Program-made: the position numbers and the translations under genes
Shown: in pieces, positions 41,845 through 48,797 of the stretch
Position numbering within the stretch: the first letter of the stretch is position 1
Layout of the letters: each line of letters opens with the position of its first letter
DNA from: Reyranella sp.
GTDB taxonomy: Bacteria; Pseudomonadota; Alphaproteobacteria; Reyranellales; Reyranellaceae
Assembly (NCBI RefSeq): GCF_004297265.1
Contig: NZ_SCUT01000054.1
Coordinates: forward strand, 1 to 64,000
DNA length: 64,000 bases
Direction: 5' to 3'
The notes under the pieces: generated by a model
What the model was told of the DNA's origin: nothing
The model's input: only the letters and a program-made list of their open reading frames with translations
The model's database searches: none

Positions 41845-42507
41845 TTGAACGCTTTTTCGACAGCGGCGACGGGCGGCCGGAAGAAACGCGGCGAGGGGCA
41901 TACCCGCCGCGAGGAGATCCTCCAGGCCGCCAAGGAACTGTTCCTGGAGCAGGGTTACGAGGCCACGACGATCCGACGGATCGCCGACCGGGTCGGCGTG
42001 TCCGCGCCCGCGCTCTATCTCTACTTCCCGGACAAGGAGCAGATGATGCTCGCGCTCTGCGATCAGACCTTCGGGTACCTGATCGAGAGCATCCGTGAGA
42101 TCGAGAGCACCGTCAGCGATCCGCGCGAGCGCATCCGGCGCTTCGGCGAGGCCTATCTGAAGTTCGGCTTGGCCCATCCCGACGAGTACAAGCTCGTGTT
42201 CCTGGGCTCCAACATCCCCGAATCGGTGCGCAAGCTCGGGCACAGGATGCCCACGGACGATCCGACGCGGCCGGGCATCGGCGGCGCGATCGTGTTCCAG
42301 CGTCTCGTCTCGATCATCGCCGAGGCCGAAGCGTCGGGCCTCGCACTCAACTACCCGGCCGACACCTGCGCGGAACTCTGCTGGATGGCCATGCACGGCG
42401 TCGCCTCGGCCCTGATCCTGAAGCCCGAGTTCCCGTGGTCCAATCGCGATCTGCTGGGCACGGGCATGCTCGACATCGTGATGAAGGGCATCATCCGGGG
42501 CGGCTGA
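41845..42507 (+). CDS. TetR/AcrR family transcriptional regulator
   Basis: A 220-residue repressor. The N-terminal HTH is TRREEILQAAKELFLEQGYEATTIRRIADRVGVSAPALYLYFPDKEQM (quoted in part by position: residues ~20-68), followed by the variable helical ligand-binding domain. The start is a TTG at 41845, chosen because GTAGGAG lies seven bases upstream and the next ATG would be deep inside the domain. It is divergent from the RND efflux operon and very probably represses it and itself through the nearby palindrome. Its stop is three bases from the convergent TMEM43 gene. The inducer is unknown. Confidence 0.9.
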   Translation: MNAFSTAATGGRKKRGEGHTRREEILQAAKELFLEQGYEATTIRRIADRVGVSAPALYLYFPDKEQMMLALCDQTFGYLIESIREIESTVSDPRERIRRFGEAYLKFGLAHPDEYKLVFLGSNIPESVRKLGHRMPTDDPTRPGIGGAIVFQRLVSIIAEAEASGLALNYPADTCAELCWMAMHGVASALILKPEFPWSNRDLLGTGMLDIVMKGIIRGG

Positions 42508-42510
42508 CGA

Positions 42511-43698
42511 TCAGGCCGCGGGACGCACGGCCTTCGGTGCCGACGCCCGCGCGTGCAGTAGTCGCGTGAGCCCCCAGGTGGCTGCGGCCCCGACCACCAG
42601 CACCGCGATCCCGATCAACGGCCGGTACCACAGCCAACCGAACGCGATCACGATCGGCGCGATCGCCACGGTGCAGACCAGCGCGACGAGGAACGTGCCG
42701 GCTCCGATCACGTCGCCCAGCAGCGGAATGACGCTGCCGGCCACGGCCAGCGGACGGAGCACGAAGTTGAAGCCGATCAGCATGAAGACCACGCAGATCA
42801 GGCGCAGCACCCAGGTCATGGTGACGTTCTCCTCCTCGGCGTGCTGGAACATCACCTTGGCCGGCACGGCGCCGGCCGCGATCAGCTCGACGGTCGTGCC
42901 GGTATGGGTGGGGAAGGGCGCGAAGCCCGAACCGGACTGGGCGGCGACCACACTGGCCGTCTGCAAAGGCACCTCGCCGAACGAGATGCGCATGTCGCCG
43001 ATCGCCGGCTGGGACGAGTCACGGCCGACATAGAGAACGCCGTCGTTCACGGCGACAGGCTTGTTCACGCGGATCTGAAGGGCATTCGCCTGCACCTCCG
43101 TCGCGGCGACCCTCCTGGCCTCGCCGAAGCCGCGCAGCAGAGAATCTGGAACGGCGAAGGCGCCGAGCCGCGTGCCGGCAGCCACCATGTCGCGGGACTG
43201 ATAGACGATCACCGGGTTGGTGTGGCCGCGCGGCTCCTTGAAGCGATCCGAGTCGATTGGCTTGTCCGACCAGGCGCGGACATACTTGTAGGTCGTGGTG
43301 CGTTCCTCGCCTCCACCGAACTTCGTGCGTGTCTCGCTGTGGGTCTCTTCCTTCCATTGATAGACCTCGACATGGCGCACCAGCCGCACGCCATTCACCC
43401 GGATCGCGAAGTCGGGATCGGTCACGGGGCCGGCCGTCGAGAGCATTCCGGTCACGTGGATCAGCCGGCCGTCGTTCGACCGATCCACCGAATCCGCGGG
43501 AACGCTGCGCACGATGCCGGCGCCCTCGGCGAGCCCCTGCGCCGTATGGATCGCACGGCCCTCGTTCCAGAACAGCACGCCGATCGACACCACGACGAAG
43601 ACGAAGCCGATGAGGACGCCGACGACCGCCTGCCCGAGGCGGGTGAACCACGAGGTATTGGTGACCTCCGTCACCTGATCGACGCCGCGCTCTTCCAT
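42511..43698 (-). CDS. TMEM43 family membrane protein
   Basis: A 395-residue protein of the TMEM43/LUMA family (DUF1625), found from bacteria to human nuclear envelope. Helix 1 lies at residues ~22-45 (VGVLIGFVFVVVSIGVLFWNEGRA). The invariant F-W-N-E-G-R-A immediately follows the helix. A ~250-residue beta-rich extracytoplasmic domain then ends in three or four helices from ~residue 300 (MTWVLRLICVVFMLIGFNFVLRPL...). The ATG at 43698 gives this standard layout; the longer frame upstream overlaps nothing conserved. Function in bacteria is unknown. Confidence 0.88.
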   Translation of the reverse strand: MEERGVDQVTEVTNTSWFTRLGQAVVGVLIGFVFVVVSIGVLFWNEGRAIHTAQGLAEGAGIVRSVPADSVDRSNDGRLIHVTGMLSTAGPVTDPDFAIRVNGVRLVRHVEVYQWKEETHSETRTKFGGGEERTTTYKYVRAWSDKPIDSDRFKEPRGHTNPVIVYQSRDMVAAGTRLGAFAVPDSLLRGFGEARRVAATEVQANALQIRVNKPVAVNDGVLYVGRDSSQPAIGDMRISFGEVPLQTASVVAAQSGSGFAPFPTHTGTTVELIAAGAVPAKVMFQHAEEENVTMTWVLRLICVVFMLIGFNFVLRPLAVAGSVIPLLGDVIGAGTFLVALVCTVAIAPIVIAFGWLWYRPLIGIAVLVVGAAATWGLTRLLHARASAPKAVRPAA

Positions 43699-43819
43699 TG
43701 AACCTGCCCTCGGAAATCGCGAATAGAAAACAAAGTCCGTCGCCTCGACCGCAGCCGAGCATAGCGAGGCGAACTGGAGAGGCCTTCTATCCACCACAAG
43801 CCGGCAAATCGAGGAGGCG

Positions 43820-43864
43820 AGGTCTCTCCGCTCCGCACCTTCGGTGCTCCGGTCGAGACGACGG
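43820..43864. repeat. Short palindromic repeat related to the dispersed family
   Basis: A self-complementary stretch AGGTCTCTCCGCTCCGCACC ... GGTGCTCCGGTCGAGACGAC, with the inner hairpin GCACC-TTC-GGTGC. It is a variant of the class seen at 2.5, 10.8 and 17.8 kb. This copy lies between two co-directional genes. The rest of the gap 43699-43880 shows nothing else. Confidence 0.5.
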
Positions 43865-43880
43865 AATATTCCGTCAAGCT

Positions 43881-44690
43881 TTACCGCCTCGGCCAGACTC
43901 TCGGGAAGAGGTCGCAGGTCATCGGGGCGCCGGCCGCGAGGTCGGGTGTGTGGGGGAACTGGAAGGTTCCGGGCCGCGGGTCGTAGCGGGCATCGTCGCC
44001 GGTATAGCGCAGCGACAGGCCGCGGCGGCGGGCACCCGGCGTGTCGTTGCCCGGCGCGCCGTGCACGATCATGGCGTGGAAGACCAGGCAGTCGCCGGGC
44101 TCCATCGTCCAGGAGCGGATGTCGTACTTGCCGCGATCCGAGTCGATGTCGGGGATCTGGACCAGGTCGCTCGACGTGAACTTCGCCTCGTGGCCCTTGC
44201 GGAAGGGCGTCGGCCGGTAGTTGATCCCCCAGCGATGCGAACCGGCGATGAATTCGACGGCCCCGTTGCTCGAGTCGATATCGTCGAGGGCGATCCAGAC
44301 CGAGGTGATCTGCCGGCCGGTCACGGGCCAGTAGGGCAGGTCCTGGTGCCACGGCGTCGGATGAGCCGTGCCGGGCTCCTTCACGAAGAGCTGGTCGTAG
44401 AAGAAATCGACGCCTTCCGAGCGCATCAGGGCGGCGGCGATCTCACCGGCCGGCGAGGTGAGGGCGGCGAGGCGGAAATCGTTGTCCCTCCGCCACATGA
44501 ACATGTCGCCGAAGAATTTGCCCGCCGTGCTGCCTTCCGCGAAGTTGGTTGCATGCGGTCCCGGCTGGAGGAGGTCGCGCTCGACCGCCTCGCACAGGAT
44601 TCCGACCCACACGGCGTCGAAGGCGCCGCGCAGGCAGACGACGCCGTCGCGTTCGTACGCGGCGACGTCCACTTCGGTGACGGGAATCAA
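43881..44690 (-). CDS. Phytanoyl-CoA dioxygenase (PhyH) family protein
   Basis: A ~269-residue Fe(II)/2-oxoglutarate-dependent oxygenase. The iron triad is H-Q-D in T-P-W-H-Q-D-L-P-Y-W near residue 130 and the distal His in HAMIVHGAPGN near residue 228. The 2-oxoglutarate Arg lies just after (GARRRGLSLRY). The start is proposed as the TTG at 44690, overlapping the ABM stop (TTGA) and giving M-I-P-V-T-E-V-D-V-A-A-Y-E-R-D-G, the typical family opening. An in-frame GTG slightly downstream is possible, and no strong ribosome-binding site settles the choice. It is last in an operon with a D-aminoacylase. The substrate is unknown. Confidence 0.85.
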   Translation of the reverse strand: MIPVTEVDVAAYERDGVVCLRGAFDAVWVGILCEAVERDLLQPGPHATNFAEGSTAGKFFGDMFMWRRDNDFRLAALTSPAGEIAAALMRSEGVDFFYDQLFVKEPGTAHPTPWHQDLPYWPVTGRQITSVWIALDDIDSSNGAVEFIAGSHRWGINYRPTPFRKGHEAKFTSSDLVQIPDIDSDRGKYDIRSWTMEPGDCLVFHAMIVHGAPGNDTPGARRRGLSLRYTGDDARYDPRPGTFQFPHTPDLAAGAPMTCDLFPRVWPRR

Positions 44691-44989
44691 GCGTTCTGCA
44701 GAACGTGGACGGCGCGGTTGGCGAGCAAATCCTTGTTCTTGGCCGCATAGGCCTTCATGTGCTCCGATGCGCCATGGGCCTTCAGATCGTCCATGCTCTC
44801 CCACTTCTCGACCACGACGAACGTGTCGGGACCGAACTTCGCGAACGGACCGCCGTCGATGTCGACGGTCGCGCCGTACTCGACGCAGCCCTTCTCGGCG
44901 TGCACGGCCGGGACGTTGTCCTTGAAGTTCTTCAGGACTTCGTCGCGCAAGCCGGGCTTGGCGGTGATGATGGCGATGACGTGGATCAC
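44687..44989 (-). CDS. Antibiotic biosynthesis monooxygenase (ABM) domain protein
   Basis: A 100-residue ferredoxin-like dimeric protein of the ABM/YgiN type. I-H-V-I-A-I-I-T-A-K-P-G-L at the start and the VHAEKGCVEYGATVD and VVVEKWESMDDLKAHGAS strands are diagnostic. The GTG start at 44989 is supported by AGGGAG eight bases upstream and by the family start. Members act as quinol monooxygenases or degrade heme or polyketide-like compounds. It sits between a D-aminoacylase (25-base gap) and a PhyH gene (overlap), suggesting a three-step catabolic unit. Confidence 0.87.
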   Translation of the reverse strand: MIHVIAIITAKPGLRDEVLKNFKDNVPAVHAEKGCVEYGATVDIDGGPFAKFGPDTFVVVEKWESMDDLKAHGASEHMKAYAAKNKDLLANRAVHVLQNA

Positions 44990-45014
44990 TTGTCTCTCTC
45001 CCTGAAATTCAGCC

Positions 45015-46700
45015 TTACGCGGCGTGGCCATGTCGTAGCAGACGACCGGGCAGCTTGTCGTTGGCAGTGACGGTATCTTTGTTGTCCCGGCGAATGAGCT
45101 TGCCATTGACAATGACGGCCTCGATGCCGCTCGCCTCCGACACGAGACGGTCGGCGCCGGCCGGCATATCGTAGACGCGCTTCAACGGGCCGGGGTTCAC
45201 GGTCTTTGGATCGAAGACGACGACGTCGGCCGGTCGGCCCTCCGCGAGCACGCCGCGATCGGTGATGCCGAACATTTCGGCCGGGCGCTGGGTGAGATTG
45301 TGCACCGCCTCCTCGAGCGTGAAGACCTTGCGGTCGCGCACCCAGTGGCCGAGCAGGTGGGTCGAGTAGCAGGCGTCGCAGAGCTGGCTGGCATGGGCGC
45401 CGGCATCGGACAGAGCGATGATCGTGTTCGGATCGGTGATCAGCTCGGCCACTTCCTTCTCGTCGAAGTTCATGACGGCCATGCGGAAGCGGGTCAGCAG
45501 GTCGTCGGCCAGCGAGATGTCGAGGGCGAGGTCGACCGGATCCTTCCCGAGCTTCGCGGCCGCGAGAGTGAGCGGCTGCTCCTCGAGTTCGCGATGCGAC
45601 GGCGACCAGGCGATGACCACGCGGTCCCACCAGTTGCGGAACAGCGGCGTGACCTCGCTGCGGAGCTTCTCGCGCCACGCCGGATCGGCGTAGGCGCGGC
45701 GGCGGGCGCCGGGTTCCCGGGCGTCGGCTTTGGCGAGCTCGTTCATGAACGGCATCACGTCGAAGATGAAGGGTTCGGCGAAGGTGACCTCGAAGTTCAG
45801 CGGCCGGCAGCTCACCTGCGGAATGACGAGGGCGCCGGACTTGCGCTGCTCGGCGGCGAGGTCGAGCTGCTTGCGATGGCCGCCCGGGCCGTAGAGGTGG
45901 GAGAGCAGGGCGGTCCAGGTGACGGGAATGTTGTACTTGCGGCTGACCTCGGCCATGTGGCGGGTCGAGAAATCGCGGCCGATGGTGATCTGCATCAGGC
46001 CACGCTTCAGCTCGCCCATGACCGAGACCAGCGAATCCATTTCCTCGGGCGTCGCCTGGCGGCTGGGAACCGGCTTGCCGCCGTAGCCGCTGTGGCTGAC
46101 CGAGACCGAGGTGCCGAAGCCGATCGCGCCGGCGTCCATCGCCTCGCGCACCAGTACCTTCATTTTCCCGATCTCATCGGCCGTCGCGGCGCGCTCGGTC
46201 GATTCCTCGCCCATCACGTAGAGGCGCAGCGGCGTGTGTCCGAACAGGGCAGCCACGTTGATCGCCGAGCCGCGCTTCTCCAGCGTGTCGAGATACTGCG
46301 GGAAGGTCTCGAACGGCCACGCCGTGCCGAGGCCCGCTTCCAGCGCCTCGAGGCTCATGCCTTCGACCTTTTCCAGGGTCTGCATGATCATCTTGCGGTG
46401 GATTTCCCGGGTCGGCGCTACGCCGAAGCCGCAATTGCCGATCACGGTCGTGGTGACGCCATGCCATGGCGAGATGGTGAGCATGCGATCCCACAGGATC
46501 TGGGCGTCGTAATGCGTGTGCACGTCGACGAAGCCCGGCGAGACGACCTTGCCGGTGGCGTCGATCGCCTGCGTGGCGGGACCGTCGGCGTTGCCGATTG
46601 CGACGACCTTGCCGTCCTTGATGCCGATATCGCCGACGAAGCCCGGCTTGCCGGTGCCGTCGACGATGGTGCCGCCGGTAATCTTGAGGTCGAACGTCAT
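45015..46700 (-). CDS. N-acyl-D-amino-acid deacylase family amidohydrolase
   Basis: A 561-residue metal-dependent amidohydrolase, D-aminoacylase-like. The N-terminal beta-sandwich begins F-D-L-K-I-T-G-G-T-I-V-D-G-T-G. The first metal pair is H-x-H in V-D-V-H-T-H-Y-D near residue 65, and GNCGFG near residue 95 contains the family Cys ligand. LSDAGAHAS near residue 395 holds the late catalytic Asp. The end returns to the sandwich with V-N-G-K-L-I. The ATG at 46700 follows GGAG with six-base spacing. Family members release acyl groups from N-acyl-D-amino acids; the exact acyl chain is unknown. It is first in the operon with ABM and PhyH. Confidence 0.9.
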   Translation of the reverse strand: MTFDLKITGGTIVDGTGKPGFVGDIGIKDGKVVAIGNADGPATQAIDATGKVVSPGFVDVHTHYDAQILWDRMLTISPWHGVTTTVIGNCGFGVAPTREIHRKMIMQTLEKVEGMSLEALEAGLGTAWPFETFPQYLDTLEKRGSAINVAALFGHTPLRLYVMGEESTERAATADEIGKMKVLVREAMDAGAIGFGTSVSVSHSGYGGKPVPSRQATPEEMDSLVSVMGELKRGLMQITIGRDFSTRHMAEVSRKYNIPVTWTALLSHLYGPGGHRKQLDLAAEQRKSGALVIPQVSCRPLNFEVTFAEPFIFDVMPFMNELAKADAREPGARRRAYADPAWREKLRSEVTPLFRNWWDRVVIAWSPSHRELEEQPLTLAAAKLGKDPVDLALDISLADDLLTRFRMAVMNFDEKEVAELITDPNTIIALSDAGAHASQLCDACYSTHLLGHWVRDRKVFTLEEAVHNLTQRPAEMFGITDRGVLAEGRPADVVVFDPKTVNPGPLKRVYDMPAGADRLVSEASGIEAVIVNGKLIRRDNKDTVTANDKLPGRLLRHGHAA

Positions 46701-46815
46701 GGCCACTCCGGGGTAAACGCTTGTTCATATTGGCGCGGGTCAACCGCAGGGGCAATGCCGCGCTTGCATGGCTAAGGCGCGCTGCTACGTTCCGCGCGGT
46801 TCGGGAGGATTTTCA

Positions 46816-47883
46816 ATGGCCAAGCACAAGATCGCACTTATTCCGGGTGACGGAATCGGTAAGGAAGTTCTGCCGGAAGGCGTGAAGGTCCTGGAAGCCG
46901 CGGCGCGGCGTTTCAACTTCGAGCTCGAGTTCACCGATTTCGACTGGTCGTGCGATCGTCTGGTCAAGACCGGCAAGATGATGCCCGATGATGGCATGGA
47001 GCAGCTCAAGGCATTCGAGAGCATCTTCCTCGGGGCCGTCGGCTGGCCGGGCGTTCCCGATCACGTCTCCCTGTGGGGCCTGCTGATCCCGATCCGCCGC
47101 GACTTCGACGAGTATGTGAACCTGCGTCCCGTGCGCCTGTTCGAGGGCGTGCCGTCACCGCTCGCCAACCGCAAGCCGGGCGAGATCGACTTCTGGGTGG
47201 TGCGCGAGAATACCGAGGGCGAGTACAGCTCGATCGGCGGCCGCATGTTCCAGGGCACCGACGACGAGATGGCCATTCAGCAGTCCATCTTCACCCGCAA
47301 GGGCGTCGACCGCATCCTCAAGTTCGCCTTCGACTTCGCCAGCACGACGAAGAAGAAGCACGTGACCTCGGCCACCAAGTCCAATGGCATCATCCATACG
47401 ATGCCGTTCTGGGACGAGCGCTTCGTCGAGATGTGCAAGAAGTATCCGAGCATCAAGGCGGACCAGTATCACATCGACATCCTGACGGCGCATTTCGTGC
47501 GCAACCCGGATTGGTTCGACGTGGTCGTCGGCTCCAACCTGTTCGGCGACATCCTCTCGGATCTCGGCCCGGCGCTGACCGGCTCGATCGGCGTTGCGCC
47601 GTCGGGCAACATCAACCCGGAGCGCAAGTACCCGTCGATGTTCGAGCCGGTGCACGGTTCGGCGCCTGACATTGCGGGCAAAGGCATCGCCAACCCGATC
47701 GGCCAGATATGGTCCGGCGCCATGATGGTCCGCCACCTCGGTTATCCGGAGGCTGCCGAGGCGATCGAGCGGGCCATCGCGGCCTCGCTGGTCGAGGGCG
47801 GTCCGCGGACCAAGGATCTTGGCGGCAACGGCGACACCAAGACCGTCGGTGCGGCCATCGCGGAACTGGTGAAGACGGCGTAG
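46816..47883 (+). CDS. Tartrate dehydrogenase / isopropylmalate dehydrogenase family enzyme
   Basis: A 355-residue NAD-dependent beta-decarboxylating dehydrogenase. I-A-L-I-P-G-D-G-I-G-K-E-V is the standard opening. LRPVRLFEGVPSPL and FWVVRENTEGEYSSIGGR carry substrate arginines; the conserved Lys/Asp set is in DILTAHFVRNPDWFDVVVGSNLFGDILSDLG. P-V-H-G-S-A-P-D-I-A-G-K near residue 285 contacts NAD. D-W-S-C-D near residue 43 and the F-E-G-V-P segment fit the tartrate dehydrogenase branch better than LeuB. A strong GGGAGGA site precedes the ATG at 46816. Confidence 0.88.
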   Translation: MAKHKIALIPGDGIGKEVLPEGVKVLEAAARRFNFELEFTDFDWSCDRLVKTGKMMPDDGMEQLKAFESIFLGAVGWPGVPDHVSLWGLLIPIRRDFDEYVNLRPVRLFEGVPSPLANRKPGEIDFWVVRENTEGEYSSIGGRMFQGTDDEMAIQQSIFTRKGVDRILKFAFDFASTTKKKHVTSATKSNGIIHTMPFWDERFVEMCKKYPSIKADQYHIDILTAHFVRNPDWFDVVVGSNLFGDILSDLGPALTGSIGVAPSGNINPERKYPSMFEPVHGSAPDIAGKGIANPIGQIWSGAMMVRHLGYPEAAEAIERAIAASLVEGGPRTKDLGGNGDTKTVGAAIAELVKTA

Positions 47884-47894
47884 AGCGCCGTCTT
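47872..47894. terminator. Hairpin spanning two convergent stop codons
   Basis: AAGACGGCG (47872-47880) and CGCCGTCTT (47886-47894) are perfectly complementary around a five-base TAGAG loop. The loop holds the tartrate-dehydrogenase stop, and the DUF4202 stop (47893-47895) begins in the 3' arm. There is no long T-run, so a bidirectional terminator or 3'-end cap is likely but not proven. Confidence 0.5.
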
Positions 47895-48492
47895 ACTTGA
47901 GTGCCATGTCGATGAGGCGCACGGTCGCCGCGGGCAGGTCGAGCCCGAGGGCGGCGGTGTGGCCGGTCGCATCCATCTTGCGCAACGTCTTCCTCAGGAT
48001 GTCGGCGAGCTTGGCGTCGTCGTAGTCTTTGTGCTCGGCGACGAATTCGTCGAGGTAGTGCTGGACGAAGACGACGGCCACGACGTTCTCGAGAGCCTGG
48101 CTCTCGGGGTCGCGCTTGAGCTGTTCCTTGCGGATGATCTTGACGACCTGCGCGATCTCGCCGTCCGGGTATCCGTGGCGGCGCAGGATGGCAGAGGTGA
48201 GCGCCGCGTGATGATCCCGGCAGGCGGCTCGCCAGGCGTTGTAGCCTTCACGGCCGAGCGGAAATTCCTTCCTGGCGATTTGCCAGCGGCAGATGTGCTG
48301 GGCACGCGCGGCGATGCGCAGGGCTTCCGATGCTTCCGGATAGAGCCTCGACAGGCAGTCCGACATCCGCTCCGAATAGACGACCTCGCGCGGACGTGGC
48401 GTGCCGGCGACCAGGTCGCGCCGAGGGTCCTGCGCATTGGCGGCGTCGATCTCCGCGATGACGGCCTGGAAGCGGGGCGAAAGGGAAGTCAC
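47893..48492 (-). CDS. DUF4202 domain protein
   Basis: A 199-residue protein of the DUF4202 family, a small soluble, mostly helical protein with conserved His/Asp residues recalling an HD-type metal site (RAQHICRWQI, DHHAAL, VFVQHYLDEFV). The GTG start at 48492 is preceded by TGAGGG and gives the family opening L-S-P-R-F-Q-A-V-I-A-E-I-D; a GTG one codon upstream is equally possible. The function is unknown, but I recall DUF4202 genes near assimilatory nitrite or sulfite reductase genes, and here it is divergent from nirB. Confidence 0.82.
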   Translation of the reverse strand: MTSLSPRFQAVIAEIDAANAQDPRRDLVAGTPRPREVVYSERMSDCLSRLYPEASEALRIAARAQHICRWQIARKEFPLGREGYNAWRAACRDHHAALTSAILRRHGYPDGEIAQVVKIIRKEQLKRDPESQALENVVAVVFVQHYLDEFVAEHKDYDDAKLADILRKTLRKMDATGHTAALGLDLPAATVRLIDMALK

Positions 48493-48664
48493 CACACCCT
48501 CATAGGTTCGTCTGGCGACCGGGCAAAGAGGCAATCGACGGCTGAGTGTGCCCAATAAGTAGCCAGGCCGATCGCCGGCGATTTCCCGGTCGCTGCGCAG
48601 GGGCGTCTGGCACCTGTGTTTCCCAACCTCCCCGGTTTGGCACGGTTCATGCTCTGTACTCGGT

Positions 48665-48707
48665 GAGGCAATGAAGCCTCTTCAATGGGCGTCCAATGGC
48701 GGGCGCC
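48665..48707 (+). promoter_or_regulatory. ANTAR-type two-hairpin leader RNA (NasT target candidate)
   Basis: Two short stems with hexanucleotide loops: GAGGC-AATGAA-GCCTC (48665-48680) and GGCGTCC-AATGGC-GGGCGCC (48688-48707, one G-U pair). Both loops have A at position 1 and G at position 4, the signature of RNA bound by ANTAR antitermination proteins such as NasT. They lie ~90 bases before nirB and just ahead of an intrinsic terminator. nasS/nasT are not in the window. Confidence 0.8.
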
Positions 48708-48713
48708 TCCGGC

Positions 48714-48774
48714 AAAGCTGCCAACGGCTATTCGTCCCCTTCCGCGGGGCGTGGGCCTGTTGGGCAGCTTTTTT
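48714..48774 (+). terminator. Attenuator terminator in the nirB leader
   Basis: AAGCTGCC-AAC (from 48714) pairs with GTTGGGCAGCTT (48759-48770) with one bulged base, followed by TTTT and a T-rich run. A smaller CCCC/GGGG stem lies inside the loop. It sits 23 bases ahead of the nirB ATG, so without antitermination transcription of nirBD should stop here. Confidence 0.85.
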
Positions 48775-48797
48775 GTTTTGGGGGGTCCGCCAGAAGC

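Noticed and set aside
42500..42519. Terminator between the convergent tetR and TMEM43 genes
   Set aside because: GCGGC/GCCGC is only a five-base stem with a ten-base loop and no T-run.
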